Origin: Branchiostoma lanceolatum
Taxonomy: Eukaryota > Chordata > Leptocardii > Amphioxiformes > Branchiostomatidae
Direction: 5' to 3'
Assembly (NCBI RefSeq): GCF_035083965.1
Contig: NC_089732.1
Span: 3,301,383 to 3,365,382 of the forward strand
DNA: 64,000 nucleotides
In this document: piece by piece, positions 1 through 12,063 of the stretch
How positions within the stretch are numbered: the stretch's first letter is position 1
Layout: each line of letters starts with the position of its first letter
Notes under the pieces: model-generated
What the model was told of the DNA's origin: nothing
What the model saw: only the letters and a program-made list of their open reading frames with translations
Database searches by the model: none
Translations under genes and position numbers: made by a program

Positions 1-178
1 GTCATCTGTTCATTGACAAGCGTCCTGACCACGTAGATTTCGCAATGAAGGCAACTTTTTGAAAATCATTTCTTTATTCGCACGCTCGTATCGGTTTTAG
101 GGGTTTCCATGACCATGTAATCAAATCAACATGGCCTTATGTCAAAAACGAATGGCTAAAAATCTCGTGAAAGTTAAG

Positions 179-224
179 TCAGCGTCTTTCTCAGATGACC
201 TTCAGCGTCTTTCTCAGATGACCT
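179..224. repeat. 23-bp tandem duplication across the TMLHE stop codon
   Basis: Two perfect back-to-back 23-bp copies (179-201 and 202-224). The second copy holds the last codons (Val-Ile-stop) of the minus-strand TMLHE frame; the first lies just inside its 3' UTR, so an echo of the stop region follows the real stop. Downstream of it (1-178) I see no gene. Confidence 0.9.
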
Positions 225-3200
225 TCAGGATCCTCGCCTTGCTGAAGAAGTCATCCCTCGGCATGTAGTAGCCGCCGAGCTTCCGTTGTCCTCCTTGGTA
301 GGCTGACCGGCCGTGCAGCACCCGCCAGTTATAAATCAGCAGAATTTGACCTGAAACATACAAAAGGAAGGAATCTATTTGACTGAGATATTGGGATAGC
401 CCTGGATATGTATTTTCTGCAACATCTAGGATTGATTCAGACTGAGTTGTCAGTTCAACTTTCTTTGAAAAATCAAACCATCTAAACTATGATATGTTGA
501 CATCCATTTTTAGCCTTCCTGCTAATTCTGGACAGGAGCTAAAAGGTCGTACAAGACTCTCGCAGAATCATGTTACCTGTAAAATTGAAATGATAAAATG
601 TTTTGACCTTTTAAAAGAATATTATTCAATCATTATTTTGTCAACGTGTACAAGGGGAACGACAAAATTGATTTTAATATTCCTGATTGCTGGTGACAGT
701 GTAGTTACCTGGTTTGAGTTGGAACCAGTACTCGTTGGAGGGATCCCGGATATACTTAGTGAAGTTCCTCAGTGCAGCGTGCCAGCGGCCCACATCCTCC
801 ATCGGTATGGTGTCCAGAACAGCTCGGTCATACAGGCAGTACCTGAATGGATCGAGATCAGAGTCATTTTTAAACAAGTTGGCAGATATCTCCGTGTCCA
901 GGACAAAAAATACAACAACCGGAAGTTCTGCTGCAGTACCAACGTCACATACCAGGAGGCCCAAAATCAATATCGAGCATTGTGTTTCCAACACCTACCC
1001 ACATACAAAATATCATCACAATCCATCAAGAGCTTCTCAAGTAATAACTCGGAATAAACACACATACAAAAAACCGGGAAAGAGATTTGCAAGTAACCCC
1101 AAACCTTATCATCATCAGTTCCTTTCGAGACCCGGTCTTCAACCTCTGCTAGAAAATTAATGTAGGTAAAAGAGATTTGCTAGTAACCCCAAACCTCATC
1201 ATCTTGAGTTCCCTGCGAGAGCCAGGCTCCAGCTCGACTACCGGCCCCGCCCCTGTGGTGTGTAGGAAAGGCTCCAAGAAGTGGTGCGGGACCGGCAGAG
1301 ACGACAGGACAGCGAACCCCTCCGGGTCGTCCTGCCGCAGCTTCTCTGCAGCGTGGAAGCCGTCAACAAGCAGCGAGGTTCCTCCGGAGTCCCCCTCTTC
1401 CAGCATTTGGGTCACTATCAAGCTGAAGAAAAGGAATGGGCATCATCATCATTGATGAAAAAAGCACTGTTTACTGAGTTGTGAATTGTGAACAATGGGG
1501 TCATGTTTTAGTTAAGTTAAAAGAGTACTCTCCTGCTTGACAAAACGCTTTGAAGCGTTTTTGTCCAGCAGGAGAAAAAAAACAGCCGGACCCATTCCTC
1601 TGCTCGGAGAGTAAGACGTTTCCCCAGACTCAGACGTTAACACATGATAGTATTTGTATTCGTAATAAGTACCAGTATCAGAGAACGTTTTGCATTTCGC
1701 ACTTACTCTTATATCCCACCGCTGCCACCAATTGTTATGTAGAGATAACAAGGCTAGGAGAGACACAGCCGCACACACGGAGATGGACTTCAGACTGACT
1801 CCGGACCGCATGACCGGAGGTTTATTAATCAGGGACAGTGCCCTAACTCGTCCCAGATGTCAATTGTGTCATCCCCCCATATTTGGTGAATACTACAATA
1901 CTACGTACCCTGTCGGCTCATTAAAGTGTGTGTTGTCCGTGTGCACGGGAAGAGCCGCAGTAGTGTACCCTGTGTCGTGCCTCTCAAAGTCGCTGGTTAC
2001 AAACCAGTGCTTACCAAAGAACGTCTCCCGGACGTGACTGATCCTTTCCGCAACAGCCTGGTGATTTGGAAATAAGAATATAATTTATAGACAACTCTTC
2101 TCATTTTAAGGATTTTTTAATGAAATTATACTTAAGTTGTTCTTGAGACAGATAATTAGGAAAAAGATGCTGTTTTGCTGACTTAAAAAAAATGATCTTT
2201 TATCTGCATTTCCGTCTACCGTCACACTTGTGCGTATATTCAGTCGTATAAGTTGCGTTTCCGGTTCGAAAACCAGACTACACAACGGTGGGTCAAAGTT
2301 AAAAATAACGTCTTTGCCGCAAACTTTACCTCAGACAAAAAATATCAATACGCAACTCATACGGACTTTAACATGAATGTTCTTACCTCAATATTATACA
2401 AAGGTAACAAGATTGTCCTCAAATGTAGTTTACGGGCAGCTATATCAGAGCAACTTCTGTGTTATATTGAAAGACACAACTTCTCACAATCAGTCAATAT
2501 AGAACCAACCATCTATAAAAACACTACCAACCAATGTTGCTTCCATTGTTACAGGAGCTTCTTCCACAAAGGCAAATCCGTATTTCATCAGAGTGTGCAG
2601 CACCTTAGCCAGCTGCCGGTCGTCTGCCAGGTAGTCCTTGTACAGAACCCTGGGCGGGGGAGAGGCTGTCAGGGCAGCGGCGTTCCACAGGAAGGGCTCC
2701 AGGGTCCCGAGAACGTGCTTTTTGCCCTCATAAGTGTTGCTAAGCAACCAGTCCAGGCCGTACTCTGATTGGTGGCCATCCGGCCCTGAAGAGAGAGAGA
2801 GAACAAACAAAAAACATTCGTAAGGTATTATGTGATGTAATGATATATGTCGATAGATTCATCAGGGCTTGAATTATGTAATCCGTATCTCTGTTATATT
2901 TTGTATGAGCCTTCCCTCTTCCCGCATGACCTCAATGAAAAGCGACCTGCAGGCCGATTTGAGCTCCTCATGAATAGATAAAGGTTCAAACAAACAAAGT
3001 ATCACTATCCGAAAATGAAGGAAACGGGGCATAAGAAAAACATAGGTTAAAGATATGTTAAAGATCTGCTGCCCCTATGGTAGCCGTGGCGACTAACGAA
3101 GGGTGTTTTTGCTTGATATTACAATACAGTGTATGTAATATCAAGCAAAAACACCCTTCGTTAGTCGCCACGGCTACCCCTATGGCTGCTGAATAGCTAT

Positions 3201-3844
3201 GGGAATGGTGAGGTGAGGTGAGGTGAAGTGAAAGATCTATTTCTATTGTTTTCACGATCATTCCGGCAGTACTTACAAGTGATTCCAAGAGTCACCTCTT
3301 CTACGGTTACATTTACCGGCTGGATGTTGGGGTCAATCGTGACAGAGTCCACCACGTGTTCGCCGGTCAGATGGTTGACTCCTGTCCTGCAGATAAAGGT
3401 AAAAGTAAAGCAGTCATCCTGTAAAAAGTAAAGCAGTAAAAGTGAAGCATGCATGGTGCTTTTTCAAGTAGATATAGAACAGTCGGTGCGCGTACTTGTT
3501 CGTTGGAACAAAGTTTGAGTTGCAAAAGATTCTCACCTGCAATGGTCCCTGAGCCAGACGTAGTTCAGCATGAGCTTGACCCCTTTATATTTCAGGATCA
3601 AGTGGTCCTCAAACTCCAGAAACTCGGCCGTAGGGACGGGAGCCTCAGCAGCCCTCGTCTCTCTCTCCTCACCTGGAAAAGTGCTACAGAAGCTCCTGCT
3701 TGCAGTTGGAGCCAGCCACCCTGGAAGCTTCCCGTCTTGCAGACGTGCACTTTGCGACGCCAGAAGACCAGCTGCAGACTTTCGGGCTGCGGACAGGCCC
3801 TGTGAAATCCTGCCCGAGAAACCTGCCAACCTTCTGAGATACAT
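214..3844 (-). CDS. TMLHE: Trimethyllysine dioxygenase, mitochondrial (7 exons, complete)
   Basis: Fe(II)/2-oxoglutarate dioxygenase that hydroxylates N6-trimethyllysine, the first step of carnitine synthesis in mitochondria. Exons: 3537-3844, 3277-3386, 2532-2785, 1909-2057, 1195-1422, 709-842, 214-350; phases all agree and the joined frame is 1320 nt (439 aa; the human enzyme is about 420). The N-terminus is Arg/Ala/Ser-rich with few acidic residues, as in a mitochondrial presequence. Exon 1 ends in the family motif YVWLRDHCR; exon 3 has TWPDGH and FLWNA; exon 4 carries the iron ligands H263-x-D265 (PVHTDNTHF); exon 5 has LLVDGFHAAE; exon 6 has YDRAVLDTIP; exon 7 has NWRVLHGR with the distal ligand H407. 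The start is the first Met of the first exon. The exon 3 donor (GTTGGT) is weak, but phase requires it. Close paralogue BBOX1 is less likely because the spacing and motifs follow TMLHE. Confidence 0.95.
3080..3177. repeat. Near-perfect palindrome (foldback) in TMLHE intron 2
   Basis: The left arm (from 3080) is repeated inverted up to 3177 with almost no mismatch, separated by only a few bases around 3127-3133. The RNA or single strand would form a hairpin of about 47 bp. The near identity of the arms suggests recent arrival or gene conversion. No coding capacity; likely a small foldback/MITE-type element. Confidence 0.85.
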
Positions 3845-3963
3845 GGTGAAGTGGAGACTTTGAGATCGTTCTGATACAATTTATTCCTGTAACAGAGGAT
3901 ACGTTTTGACGCTACTGAAACTTTTTTACTTAATAGCGCACACAGACACGCACCAAACACCCA

Positions 3964-4206
3964 AGGATTGACGTGTTCAAAAATTCGTATTTCCCGAGAA
4001 CCATAGTAGAATGGAACTCGTTGTCATCAAGTACTGTAGGAGCTTCATCACTAAGTAGCTTTAAAGAACGGTTGCAGTCAGATATGCAAAGACTAGGTGT
4101 AACAGACCGTTCGGTGTAATATGACCAGCTGCTGCCGCGCCGCGTGCCTGCGAAGCTGGTGTGTTACGCCTGATGGCGGTTATACCGGCTATATAGATAT
4201 AGATAT
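3964..4206 (+). mobile_element. CR1-like LINE 3' fragment with TATAGA tail
   Basis: Translates in the plus sense to the C-terminal end of a non-LTR reverse transcriptase: a segment reading YFPRTIVEWNSLSS followed by LSSFKERLQSD, which is the usual 'fprt..WNsLp..sl..Fk..L' tail of CR1/L2-type ORF2. It ends in a short TATAGA microsatellite, a common LINE 3' end. Related copies lie at 16083-16230, 18003-18212 and, inverted, about 56650-56712. Confidence 0.7.
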
Positions 4207-4321
4207 AGAAACACACACACGCACACACACACACGCACACACACACACACACACACACAGACACACATACGTGACACACAGACACAGACACAGACACACA
4301 CACACACACACATACACACAC
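4207..4321. repeat. (CA)n microsatellite, imperfect
   Basis: About 115 bp of CA repeat interrupted by CG, TA and GACA units, directly after the LINE tail. The Cys/Val or His/Thr open frames across it are artefacts. Confidence 0.95.
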
Positions 4322-5035
4322 AGGCAATTTGCATCTAGTTATGTGCTTCTCTGTAGTACCTTAGCTTAACCTACATGGCAAAACTAATACCGTCCATTCT
4401 TGACATATAGGCTCCCAGAGCTTACGACCGACGGAAACGCCCATGCGGCTCTAAAAGGCTATTCATTACCCAGCCTTGTCTAGACACCACCTCTCCCTGG
4501 CGCATGGCCAAATGTGTTGTAAATCTGGCACACAGGTACACACACACCCTCCTCCCAACGTAGGGAATTACAAGGTAAACGTGGCGCAAATGACGATATT
4601 CGGCCAGATCTGAAAGGTAGAAACCCCTCCTGTTTCCACTAGCATAACACTAGTCCACTGAAACGAAAATATCCCACAGAAAAAAGAAAAAGAAGAAAAG
4701 CTGTAATATGCCGATGGATTACTGGTCCCACCTCTGGACTTGGCTTGATCATGATATCATATCCAGTCAAGAAGAGAGTTTTCTTCCCCCTTAGAAAGTC
4801 CCCTACCGTGATGTTCCTTATAAAGTTAAATCAGATTGAACAACAACAAAGAATACCTCTAAATGAAGTCCCCAATCATGCACTTGCCTTGTCTCACTTG
4901 CGATACAATCTCAAGCCTTGATATACCGGTTTGGTGACCCCAAGCACAGATTTTGCTTGCGGCATTTTTTGCGGTTATCTGATGGCGGGCATTGCTACCT
5001 CAATGATTAATAGAGGCGTTGTTTTATATATGTAT

Positions 5036-5067
5036 GTGTGTGTCTCTGTTAGTGTCACGGTGTGTAT

Positions 5068-5126
<59 letters not shown>

Positions 5127-5147
5127 TGTGTGTTTGTCTGTCAGTCT
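5036..5147. repeat. (TG)n microsatellite
   Basis: Mostly uninterrupted TG/GT dinucleotides with a short variant 5' part. Lies in the divergent promoter interval. Confidence 0.95.
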
Positions 5148-5790
5148 GTTTGTGTTTTCGGATATTTGTTCCCCACTGTTACATTACTTAAAAACCTATG
5201 GATGGATTATGATTATATCTGCTAAGTAGTAGGTTTTAAGAATACGAAGGCCGGGGTCAAGTTTGGGCCTCCTGACGGCTTTCCTGGGTACTACAGTATG
5301 TCTGCCAGACAACGAGGTCCCCAAAATTCTAAACGAAATCTACTGTGGCCGACAGGTACAATGAACAACACACACCTACTTTGGGTGCGTCAAAGTAGTT
5401 GCGTGCGTACCCAAACTAGGTGTGTCCGCACCCAAAGTAGGATGCCCTGGTTCTTGAAGACAAGGATGCGATGTTTTGTTTTCAAGATTTGAACAAAAAC
5501 GCCTCTGCAGTTCCAGAGTAAGCTGCTAGGTTCTCAAACCTACACCAATTCTTCCTTACATGAAAAGCTATCTAGAACAGTTACCACCAAAAATCAAGAA
5601 CATAGCATGTCCAGGACAAAAGATACAAAAACCGGAAATTTTGCTGCAGTACCAAGTCGCACAACAGGGGGCCAAAATGGACCTTGACCTTTATCTTCCC
5701 AAGGAGGTTAAAACAGATCTTCCCAAGTCCACACACCAAATATTACAATCCGTCTAGAGGTTCTAAAGTCATGACCATAGATATCCGTAA

Positions 5791-5908
<118 letters not shown>

Positions 5909-6196
5909 ATTCTAATGGAGATAAAAAGGGTTTGAGTCAGGGAATATTGGTTATGAGGCTTTTGCGTTAGATCATTACATATGACCAAGGATCAGATCTG
6001 ACCGATTAAACCTCCTTGCCGCAAGCAAGTCATTACTCGGATTTCTATATTTTCCTAAATCCCCCCGGTAGTTAAGTGGCATCTCCCAGTTTCAAGATGG
6101 CGGTGATCAGCTGGTTGCTAAGATGGTAGCGGTGAAAGTCGTGTTGCGTCGATGTCGATGGTCTCACTTCTCATGAATGTAGCATTATTCTCCAGA

Positions 6197-9100
6197 ATGG
6201 CTGCCAAGGAGTTCTACAAACTCACGCCGATCAAGATGAGTACCAAGTCTGTTTATACTTTTGTTGAGTACATCGATCAAGAACTGCTTTTGCTTCTGGA
6301 ACTAGCGCTAGTGTGATAGTTTAGTGAACTTTTAGGTGTTACCGTAACGTGCTTTGGCGCACGTAGCGCTCTGCTCTGTCGCACGAAGCGCTCTGCTCTG
6401 TCGCACGAAGCGCTCTGCTCTGTCGCACGAAGCGCTCTGCTCTGTCGCACGTAGCGCTCTGCTCTGTCGCACGTAGCGCTCTGCTCTGTCGCACGTAGCG
6501 CTCTGCTCTGTCGCACCTAGCGCTCTGCCCTGTCGCACGAAGCGCTCTGCCCTGTCGCACGTAGCGCTCTGCCCTGTCGCACGTAGCTCTCTGCCCTGTC
6601 GCACGTAGCGCTCTGCCCTGTCGCACGAAGCGCTCTGTTCTGTCGAACGTTACGCTTTGGGGTTGGTGGAAAAACTCGTCCGTGAGTCTGGATAGAGGAA
6701 AAACCTGTCCAGTCTGGGTAGGGAGTGGAAAAAATTGTCCCCACCTCTTTTCTTCGTGTGGTTGCGTCCCCTGGCAGAAAGTGATAGAATTGCAAGCAGT
6801 AATGGTATGCTCCGTTTATCCCTATAGCTAGATGAACCGCGCTGATCGTCTACATGGGGGTCGGCATACAAATGCCAATTTCATTTGCCAAATGGAAACC
6901 TATGTCATACAAGCTGGGGCCAATTAGGTACTCTCCAAGCAGAGGTTAGGCTCCGGCTTGCTACACTGCCAAGTGTTATGATAAACAAGAAACAACTGCC
7001 TGGACATAAATGGAAACTGGTTAAAGAAATTGTTATTCTTGGAAAAGAGGGTATCAAACACCTTAACACACATATAAGCACCAGAATTATTACTTCACAG
7101 AGGTTTGTGTCATACAACCACTTGTTATTGTAGTCTGTGTTTCGCAAACTCCGCTATCCCGGTGAATAATAGCCCCTCCCCACAGAGTTCTAGGGTCTGA
7201 CCAGTGTTGGGCGGCCGCTATGACTTACAGTACTTAGACTTGAGGTCTCCCGTGTCGTCCGGCACATGATGCAGTCAGGTTGGCCCAGCAGGCTCGATCA
7301 GCAGCCATCCTCCTTATATCCCTCCAGTTCAGGTTGACTGCTTGGAGGTCCTTCTTGATTGTCTGTCTGTAGTACATCCTGGGGCGACCTCTGTGCCTCT
7401 TTCCCTGTGGGGTCCACTGCAGGACTTGGTTTGCCAGTCTGTCAGGTACGAGCCTTGTAGCATGGGCTAGCCAGCATACAGCTATGCCGCTATATATAAG
7501 CATGATTCAATCATGTTAAAGTTTTGTATCTTTGCACAATAATTAGGAGCAGAAGTCCGGGGCATCGACTTGAAGCAAGAGATTCCAGCGGAAGTCATCG
7601 AACAGATCAAGAAGGACGTCACGAGACATCGCATCCTCGTCTTCAAGAACCAGGGCACCGTCAGCGGCAGCCGCCATGTCAAAATCAGCCACTGGTTCGG
7701 AGAACTGGAATCAACGTTCTACAAGCATCCGAAGTCGCCACATCCCGACGTGTTTCGGGTGTCGAATGACGAGGCAGAAGGATGTACGGGGGTGGGCCGG
7801 ACAGGCTGGCACATCGACGGCAGTTTCCAGCCGGCGCCGTTCGGCTACTCCCTGTACCACATGGTGTCAGTGCCGAAGCAGGGAAACACAGGTACGAAAT
7901 ACAATCCTTATTGACACAAAAAAGTACAGCGACTTTCGTACAGGTCCTCTACAACTATACATACAAACAAACAAGTGGATACAAATGAATTAAGCTACGT
8001 ACAGGTCAATGAATTGAGTCATACCAAAGACTTTATAAAAATGGTACATACTTCTGAAACAGTATGGAAGTTAAACACACTCCACTGCCAGTGGACTAGC
8101 CCCCTGCTGCAGTGATTGCACCACAGTGTGGCCCAGGGCTATGAAACGGAGATGGGCACCGCCCTATACACCTTATGGTGTGGGAGGATTTTAACTTTAA
8201 CTAACAGGTCAATGAATGAATGTGTCAAGTTTAACATTATTACAGAATATAGCAGATACCCCTTACTGTGTTTAGATACAGTAGGTAAATATCACTTCGC
8301 AGGCATGTATACGTAGCGCATGTGCAGCAGCAGCTTGTCATGATCATATTACACTGAAGGACCTGAATTTACATCTAGTTGCAAGTGTTTTTTTAACCTT
8401 CTCCCTGCTGCCTAACTCTGTAACCAATAGGTAATTGGGTGCCAAACGGCTACTTCAGAGTGCGTGAGGTTAAAACTATCCAGCAAAAATGCCCCTACTG
8501 TACTGCAATGAGTTGAGTTGAGTTTTATTTAGATTCACAATTAGCCTCATAAGAGACTATTCTTCCTGTGGTCTATTTACACATTACAATCGGGATATAC
8601 AAAGACATACAACGTGACAGTAGAGGACAAAAATAACATAATTCCTTAAAAGCAATGATTACAGTCCAATTATTTTCTAATAGCCGCCGGTCTTGTTCCA
8701 CAACTGAGACATTCTGTAAAGAAAGCGCCTTTTCTGCGAGTTGGATTTTGGTTTTGGAAGTCTGATTGTGTTTGTTCTGGTTGAGCGTGTTTGGTAGCTG
8801 TGGATCTCTGACTGGAATGTTAGTTTGTTGTACAGGACCCTAGGTTGTTTGGTGAGCATTATTCGTCTAAATGTGGCAAGGCTTTTGTGTTGAATTCTGT
8901 CCCTAACAGTCAGCCAGCCCACGGTCTGCAGCATGCTGTCCACATGTGTGTCACGATCACAACCAAGAGCGAGCCTTGCAATAACACTGTACTTGGTGAT
9001 GATGTGTTTCAGTGTTTGCACCGCTAAATGAGGTGGTTTCTGGACTGACAGAGGAGCAGCGATGGCGCTGGGAGCGGCTCTGGATGGTCAGCGACCGCCG

Positions 9101-10452
9101 AAGCGGACCGGTCCACCCCCTGATCTACAGCCACCCACTGACCGGGAATAAGGTCAAACTTCCAGAATATTTGTTTGTTTGTCATCATCATCATCATCAT
9201 CATCGGCCTCCTTCCGTTTGAACAGACGATGGCACGCGCCCCCTCCTGATGCAGGTTCTCCGGTGGCTGTGCAGTCCGATCCGCGAGTGTTTGTTTGTAT
9301 TGCATGATTATATGTTGTATGTTGTCCTCAAACAGACACGGAACTTCCATTTAACATCCTACATTTGTATCCTAGGGAAAGCCCTACTAAGTAACCAAAG
9401 CTAGGTAATCCTTAGTCAACGCCGAGTTACTACAAACTGGGACCCGACCATGCCCAAAAATTGCCCGGTAACGGCAGGGTGTCCCACGGGGCTACGTAGG
9501 AGTGGCGCCCGAAAGTGAAAAAAAAAACAGCCACAAAACTACCCCGCCAGGCCCCTTTTTCCAATTGTGACCGAAGTATAAGTGTTTGCACCACACACAT
9601 TACAAGTAATAGATACAATGCATTGCCTGAATACGAGATAGAAAATACAATTAAAAGCAATGAAGTAACTCTGCTGTTGTTGACTTGTCCTGCGTTTCCA
9701 ACAGACGCTGTGTTTCCATCTGGGCATGACAGAGTTCTTCCTGGTCGGCCTGCCGCACGCCGAGAAGAGAAGAACGGAATGGAAGGAAACCAACCAGATT
9801 ATGATGGAAATCCACCAGGAGTTGGTCAAGAACAACAAAGCCATTCAGTACTCGCACAAGGTACATGTATCCGTGAATAATTTCATAAGGGTGGTGAATG
9901 ACTCACAAAGTTCTTACTAAAGAAAAGTCTGTACTAAATAACTCCAAACTTCATCAGAATGAAATGTAGATATAGGTGTAAGTATATATCAGTTTTCGTA
10001 TAACATTTCCCCAGGTAATTAAGTATGTATTGTAGTACACGGAAAACATTAAAGATTATAAAAATAGGCCTAAAAGAGCACCAGATCTGATGGAAATGAT
10101 TTATTTTTAACATATGATCAGAGGAGGTTCCTGAAGACATATGATCAGAGGAGGTTATTGAAGACATATGATCAGAGGAGGTTATTGAAGATGAAGACCT
10201 TGAGCCTTAGGTCTGCAATTATGTACCTTTGAATGTGTTATCTTATTAAACCAGTTCATCTTGTTTCAGTGGGAGGTTGGAGATTTCATCATCTCAGACA
10301 ACCTTGCGGTGGGGCATGAAGCCAGCCCACAAACCCAGCTTCCAGTGGAGCAGGTGGGGCTGAGAGTTCTACACAGAACTACAGTCAAGGGAACGGTTCC
10401 ACCCAAGAAGAACTATACCGTAGAACCACCAGCAGAACATCAGGAGCTATAG
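6197..10452 (+). CDS. TauD/TfdA-family Fe(II)/2-oxoglutarate dioxygenase (5 exons)
   Basis: Non-haem iron dioxygenase of the taurine/2,4-D dioxygenase family (PF02668); the substrate cannot be read from sequence. Exons: 6197-6239, 7547-7891, 9013-9152, 9705-9860, 10270-10452, total 867 nt (288 aa), normal for TauD (about 280). Exon 2 starts with the family N-terminal strand (AEVRGIDL) and holds H103-x-D105 in TGWHIDGSF. Exon 3 includes IYSHPLTGNK; exon 4 TLCFHLGMT; exon 5 has the distal H244 in NLAVGH and R260/R264 in GLRVLHRTT, the expected 2-oxoglutarate and substrate arginines. Exon 1 is short (MAAKEFYKLTPIKM) and is the least certain part, though its phase and a 'LTP' opening strand fit. 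Introns 1, 2, 3 and 4 contain a minisatellite, LINE and SINE pieces. Such proteins are commonest in bacteria and fungi. Confidence 0.9.
6363..6648. repeat. 22-bp minisatellite, 13 copies, in TauD-like intron 1
   Basis: Thirteen head-to-tail 22-bp units sharing GCGCTCTG and CTGTCGCAC, with a diagnostic CTC-to-CCC change that marks copies 8-12. Because 22 is not a multiple of three and the unit has no minus-strand stop, all three minus frames are open for about 90 codons with an 'RQSRALRATE'-type repeat. These are not genes. Confidence 0.95.
7225..7500 (-). mobile_element. Non-LTR retrotransposon ORF C-terminal fragment
   Basis: Minus strand encodes the typical post-RT tail of a LINE polyprotein: WLAHATRLVPDRL, then QVLQWTPQGKRHRGRPR and DRACWANLTASCAGRHG. 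The 'R.P..R..G....GRP' and final 'C.GRHG' patterns are characteristic. It lies in TauD-like intron 1 and lacks the RT core, so it is a truncated copy. Confidence 0.75.
8017..8203 (+). mobile_element. SINE (family A), 5'-truncated copy
   Basis: Matches the body of the full SINE at 16500-16780: the shared segments include GTCATACCAAAGAC, GTGGACTAGCCCCCTGCTG and GAGATGGGC. The tRNA-like head is missing. Located in TauD-like intron 2. Confidence 0.75.
8396..8478. repeat. Short interspersed repeat with TTAACCTTCTCCCTG termini
   Basis: About 80-bp unit beginning AACCTTCTCCCTGCTGCC and ending near GTGAGGTTAAAA, so its ends are inverted. Related copies: 13268-13440 (split by a foldback), 13578-13664 and 46750-46812. 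No coding potential; probably a very short MITE. Confidence 0.65.
8508..9010 (-). mobile_element. LINE 3' fragment (reverse transcriptase C-terminus plus 3' UTR)
   Basis: Minus strand at 8677-9010 encodes DSMLQTVGWLTVRDRIQHKS, then PRVLYNKLTFQSEIHSYQTR and RRFLYRMSQLWN, the usual end of a non-LTR reverse transcriptase ('WlpvrdRi.yk', 'h.y.TRs', 'rrsF.yr...WN'). The AT-rich 8508-8676 portion would be its 3' UTR, ending in AATAAAACTCAACTCAAC on that strand. Inserted antisense in intron 2, abutting TauD-like exon 3. Confidence 0.8.
10111..10191. repeat. 27-bp tandem repeat, 3 copies
   Basis: Units starting at 10111, 10138 and 10165 share CATATGATCAGAGGAGGTT. Lies in the last intron of the TauD-like gene. 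Confidence 0.9.
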
Positions 10453-10606
10453 AACTACTAGCACATTAGGACTATAGAACTATACATAACTAGAACTACA
10501 TGAGGACTATAGAACTACATGACTAGAACTACATCAGGAGCTATAGCAACAGTCAAGGGGACGGTTCCACCCAAGAAGAACTACACATTAGAACCACCAG
10601 CTGAAC
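10390..10606 (+). repeat. Partial duplication of the TauD-like last-exon tail
   Basis: The end of the coding exon (about 10390-10445, encoding TVPPKKNYTVEPPAEH) recurs after the stop at about 10553-10606 with few changes, joined by simple 'AGAACTAC' repeats. The second copy lies in the 3' UTR. A short-range duplication rather than another exon, since no acceptor precedes it. Confidence 0.8.
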
Positions 10607-12063
10607 ATCATAACGTCGCTATAGATAGGGGGTTCTTCTTAAATTCAACATAAAGCGCTGTCTGGCCCCCCATGCAGACCCTCTTACATACTGTACAATG
10701 TGTGCAGTTTCCAGTTTTTACAACATACCTTGAAAACAAAAGGAATTGGACTTTTAAGCATGAAATTTTATCTATATAGTACCTACAGTTCTAGCATGCT
10801 GCTAAGAAAGTATGCAAGATTTAGAATGTACATGTAAATCACATTTTTTTTTGTTTACAAATGCTGCTACTAGTAGCCAATAATGTGTTTGCGTTTAGAT
10901 GTGTGTTTAGCCAAAAATCTAACAATTTCTTAGGACAAGACCTAACCACGAACCAACTTCATGAGTTTATCCATGGATATGTTGATGAAGGTTAGATATC
11001 CAGGTCATAAGATATACCAAAAACAGTTACTCAAGCAACTGGATGCAAATTTTGAAACAGATGTTTCAGACAGTATCCGCTGTCTTTCGTCAGTGACTAT
11101 AAGGGAAGAATGTCCATAGCTTCATGAGTTACCCTGTTCATCCACAAACAGCAGATAACAAACAGACCTAAATATAAAAGCTATCGAAAAAAACGAAACT
11201 TCTTGGCGAAGGTGATAAGATCAGACAAGCAGAGACTGCAGACTGAATCATAGTGTTGTTGTGTTAATGTCCAGTTTTGTCTTTGTTCTTGCACTGTGTG
11301 TATAGATCTGATTTGTAAGATCAATGCAATGTATACTTGGGTATGAGCTCTTAAAGAAATGATGCTTGATAGGGCAATGTGGAGTGAAATATGTAGTACT
11401 ACTTCTTGTTTGGTCCTGGCTGATACAGGCCGATAGATGATGATGATATGCATATTTCTGCTATGTTGATTCAAATGAACAAAGATTAAGACTATTATTC
11501 GTTATGGAGAAATGTAACATTTTTAATAGAACTACGCAAACAGAGCAGCAAGACTATTCACAGGTACTACATTAAGCTTCAATCAAAATAAATATACACA
11601 AATCATCCTAATCACTCAACAAATGTACAGATCAAGGATTCCTGAGTAATTAATAATACACAAAGATGCCGTCTAAGACGTGAATGATATACGATAGCCC
11701 ATCACAAAGCTACTACATGTAATTACAAAAGATTCAGAAAGACACACTATAACCCACACAAAATACGTCAAAACTGTGGCTTTCTCACATATATGTGCAT
11801 ACAGGGAAAAGTTACACTGATCAATATTGGTTTTCCTTCTTGGAGCAATTTTTGAAATCCCTACATGTTATTCTTTATACTTACAACCAGGCTTTTAGCT
11901 AGAATTTAGAGACGGCGTCCAAAATAGGGGTGGGTGGGGGGCAGAGCTTTCCAATGGGCTCTGTACACATGTATATTATATGGATCAGATTGGTACCCTT
12001 GCATGTCAATGAATTTTCATGATGTCCCAGGAAAAAATGAGTGACTGTGTGTGTAGGGAACAC

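Noticed and set aside
494-1455. Plus-strand frames over TMLHE exons
   Set aside because: Antisense shadows of real minus-strand exons 5 and 6.
6277-6795. Overlapping 80-95-codon minus-strand frames (RQSRALRATE-type repeats)
   Set aside because: They arise from the stop-free 22-bp minisatellite in all three frames; no independent coding signal.
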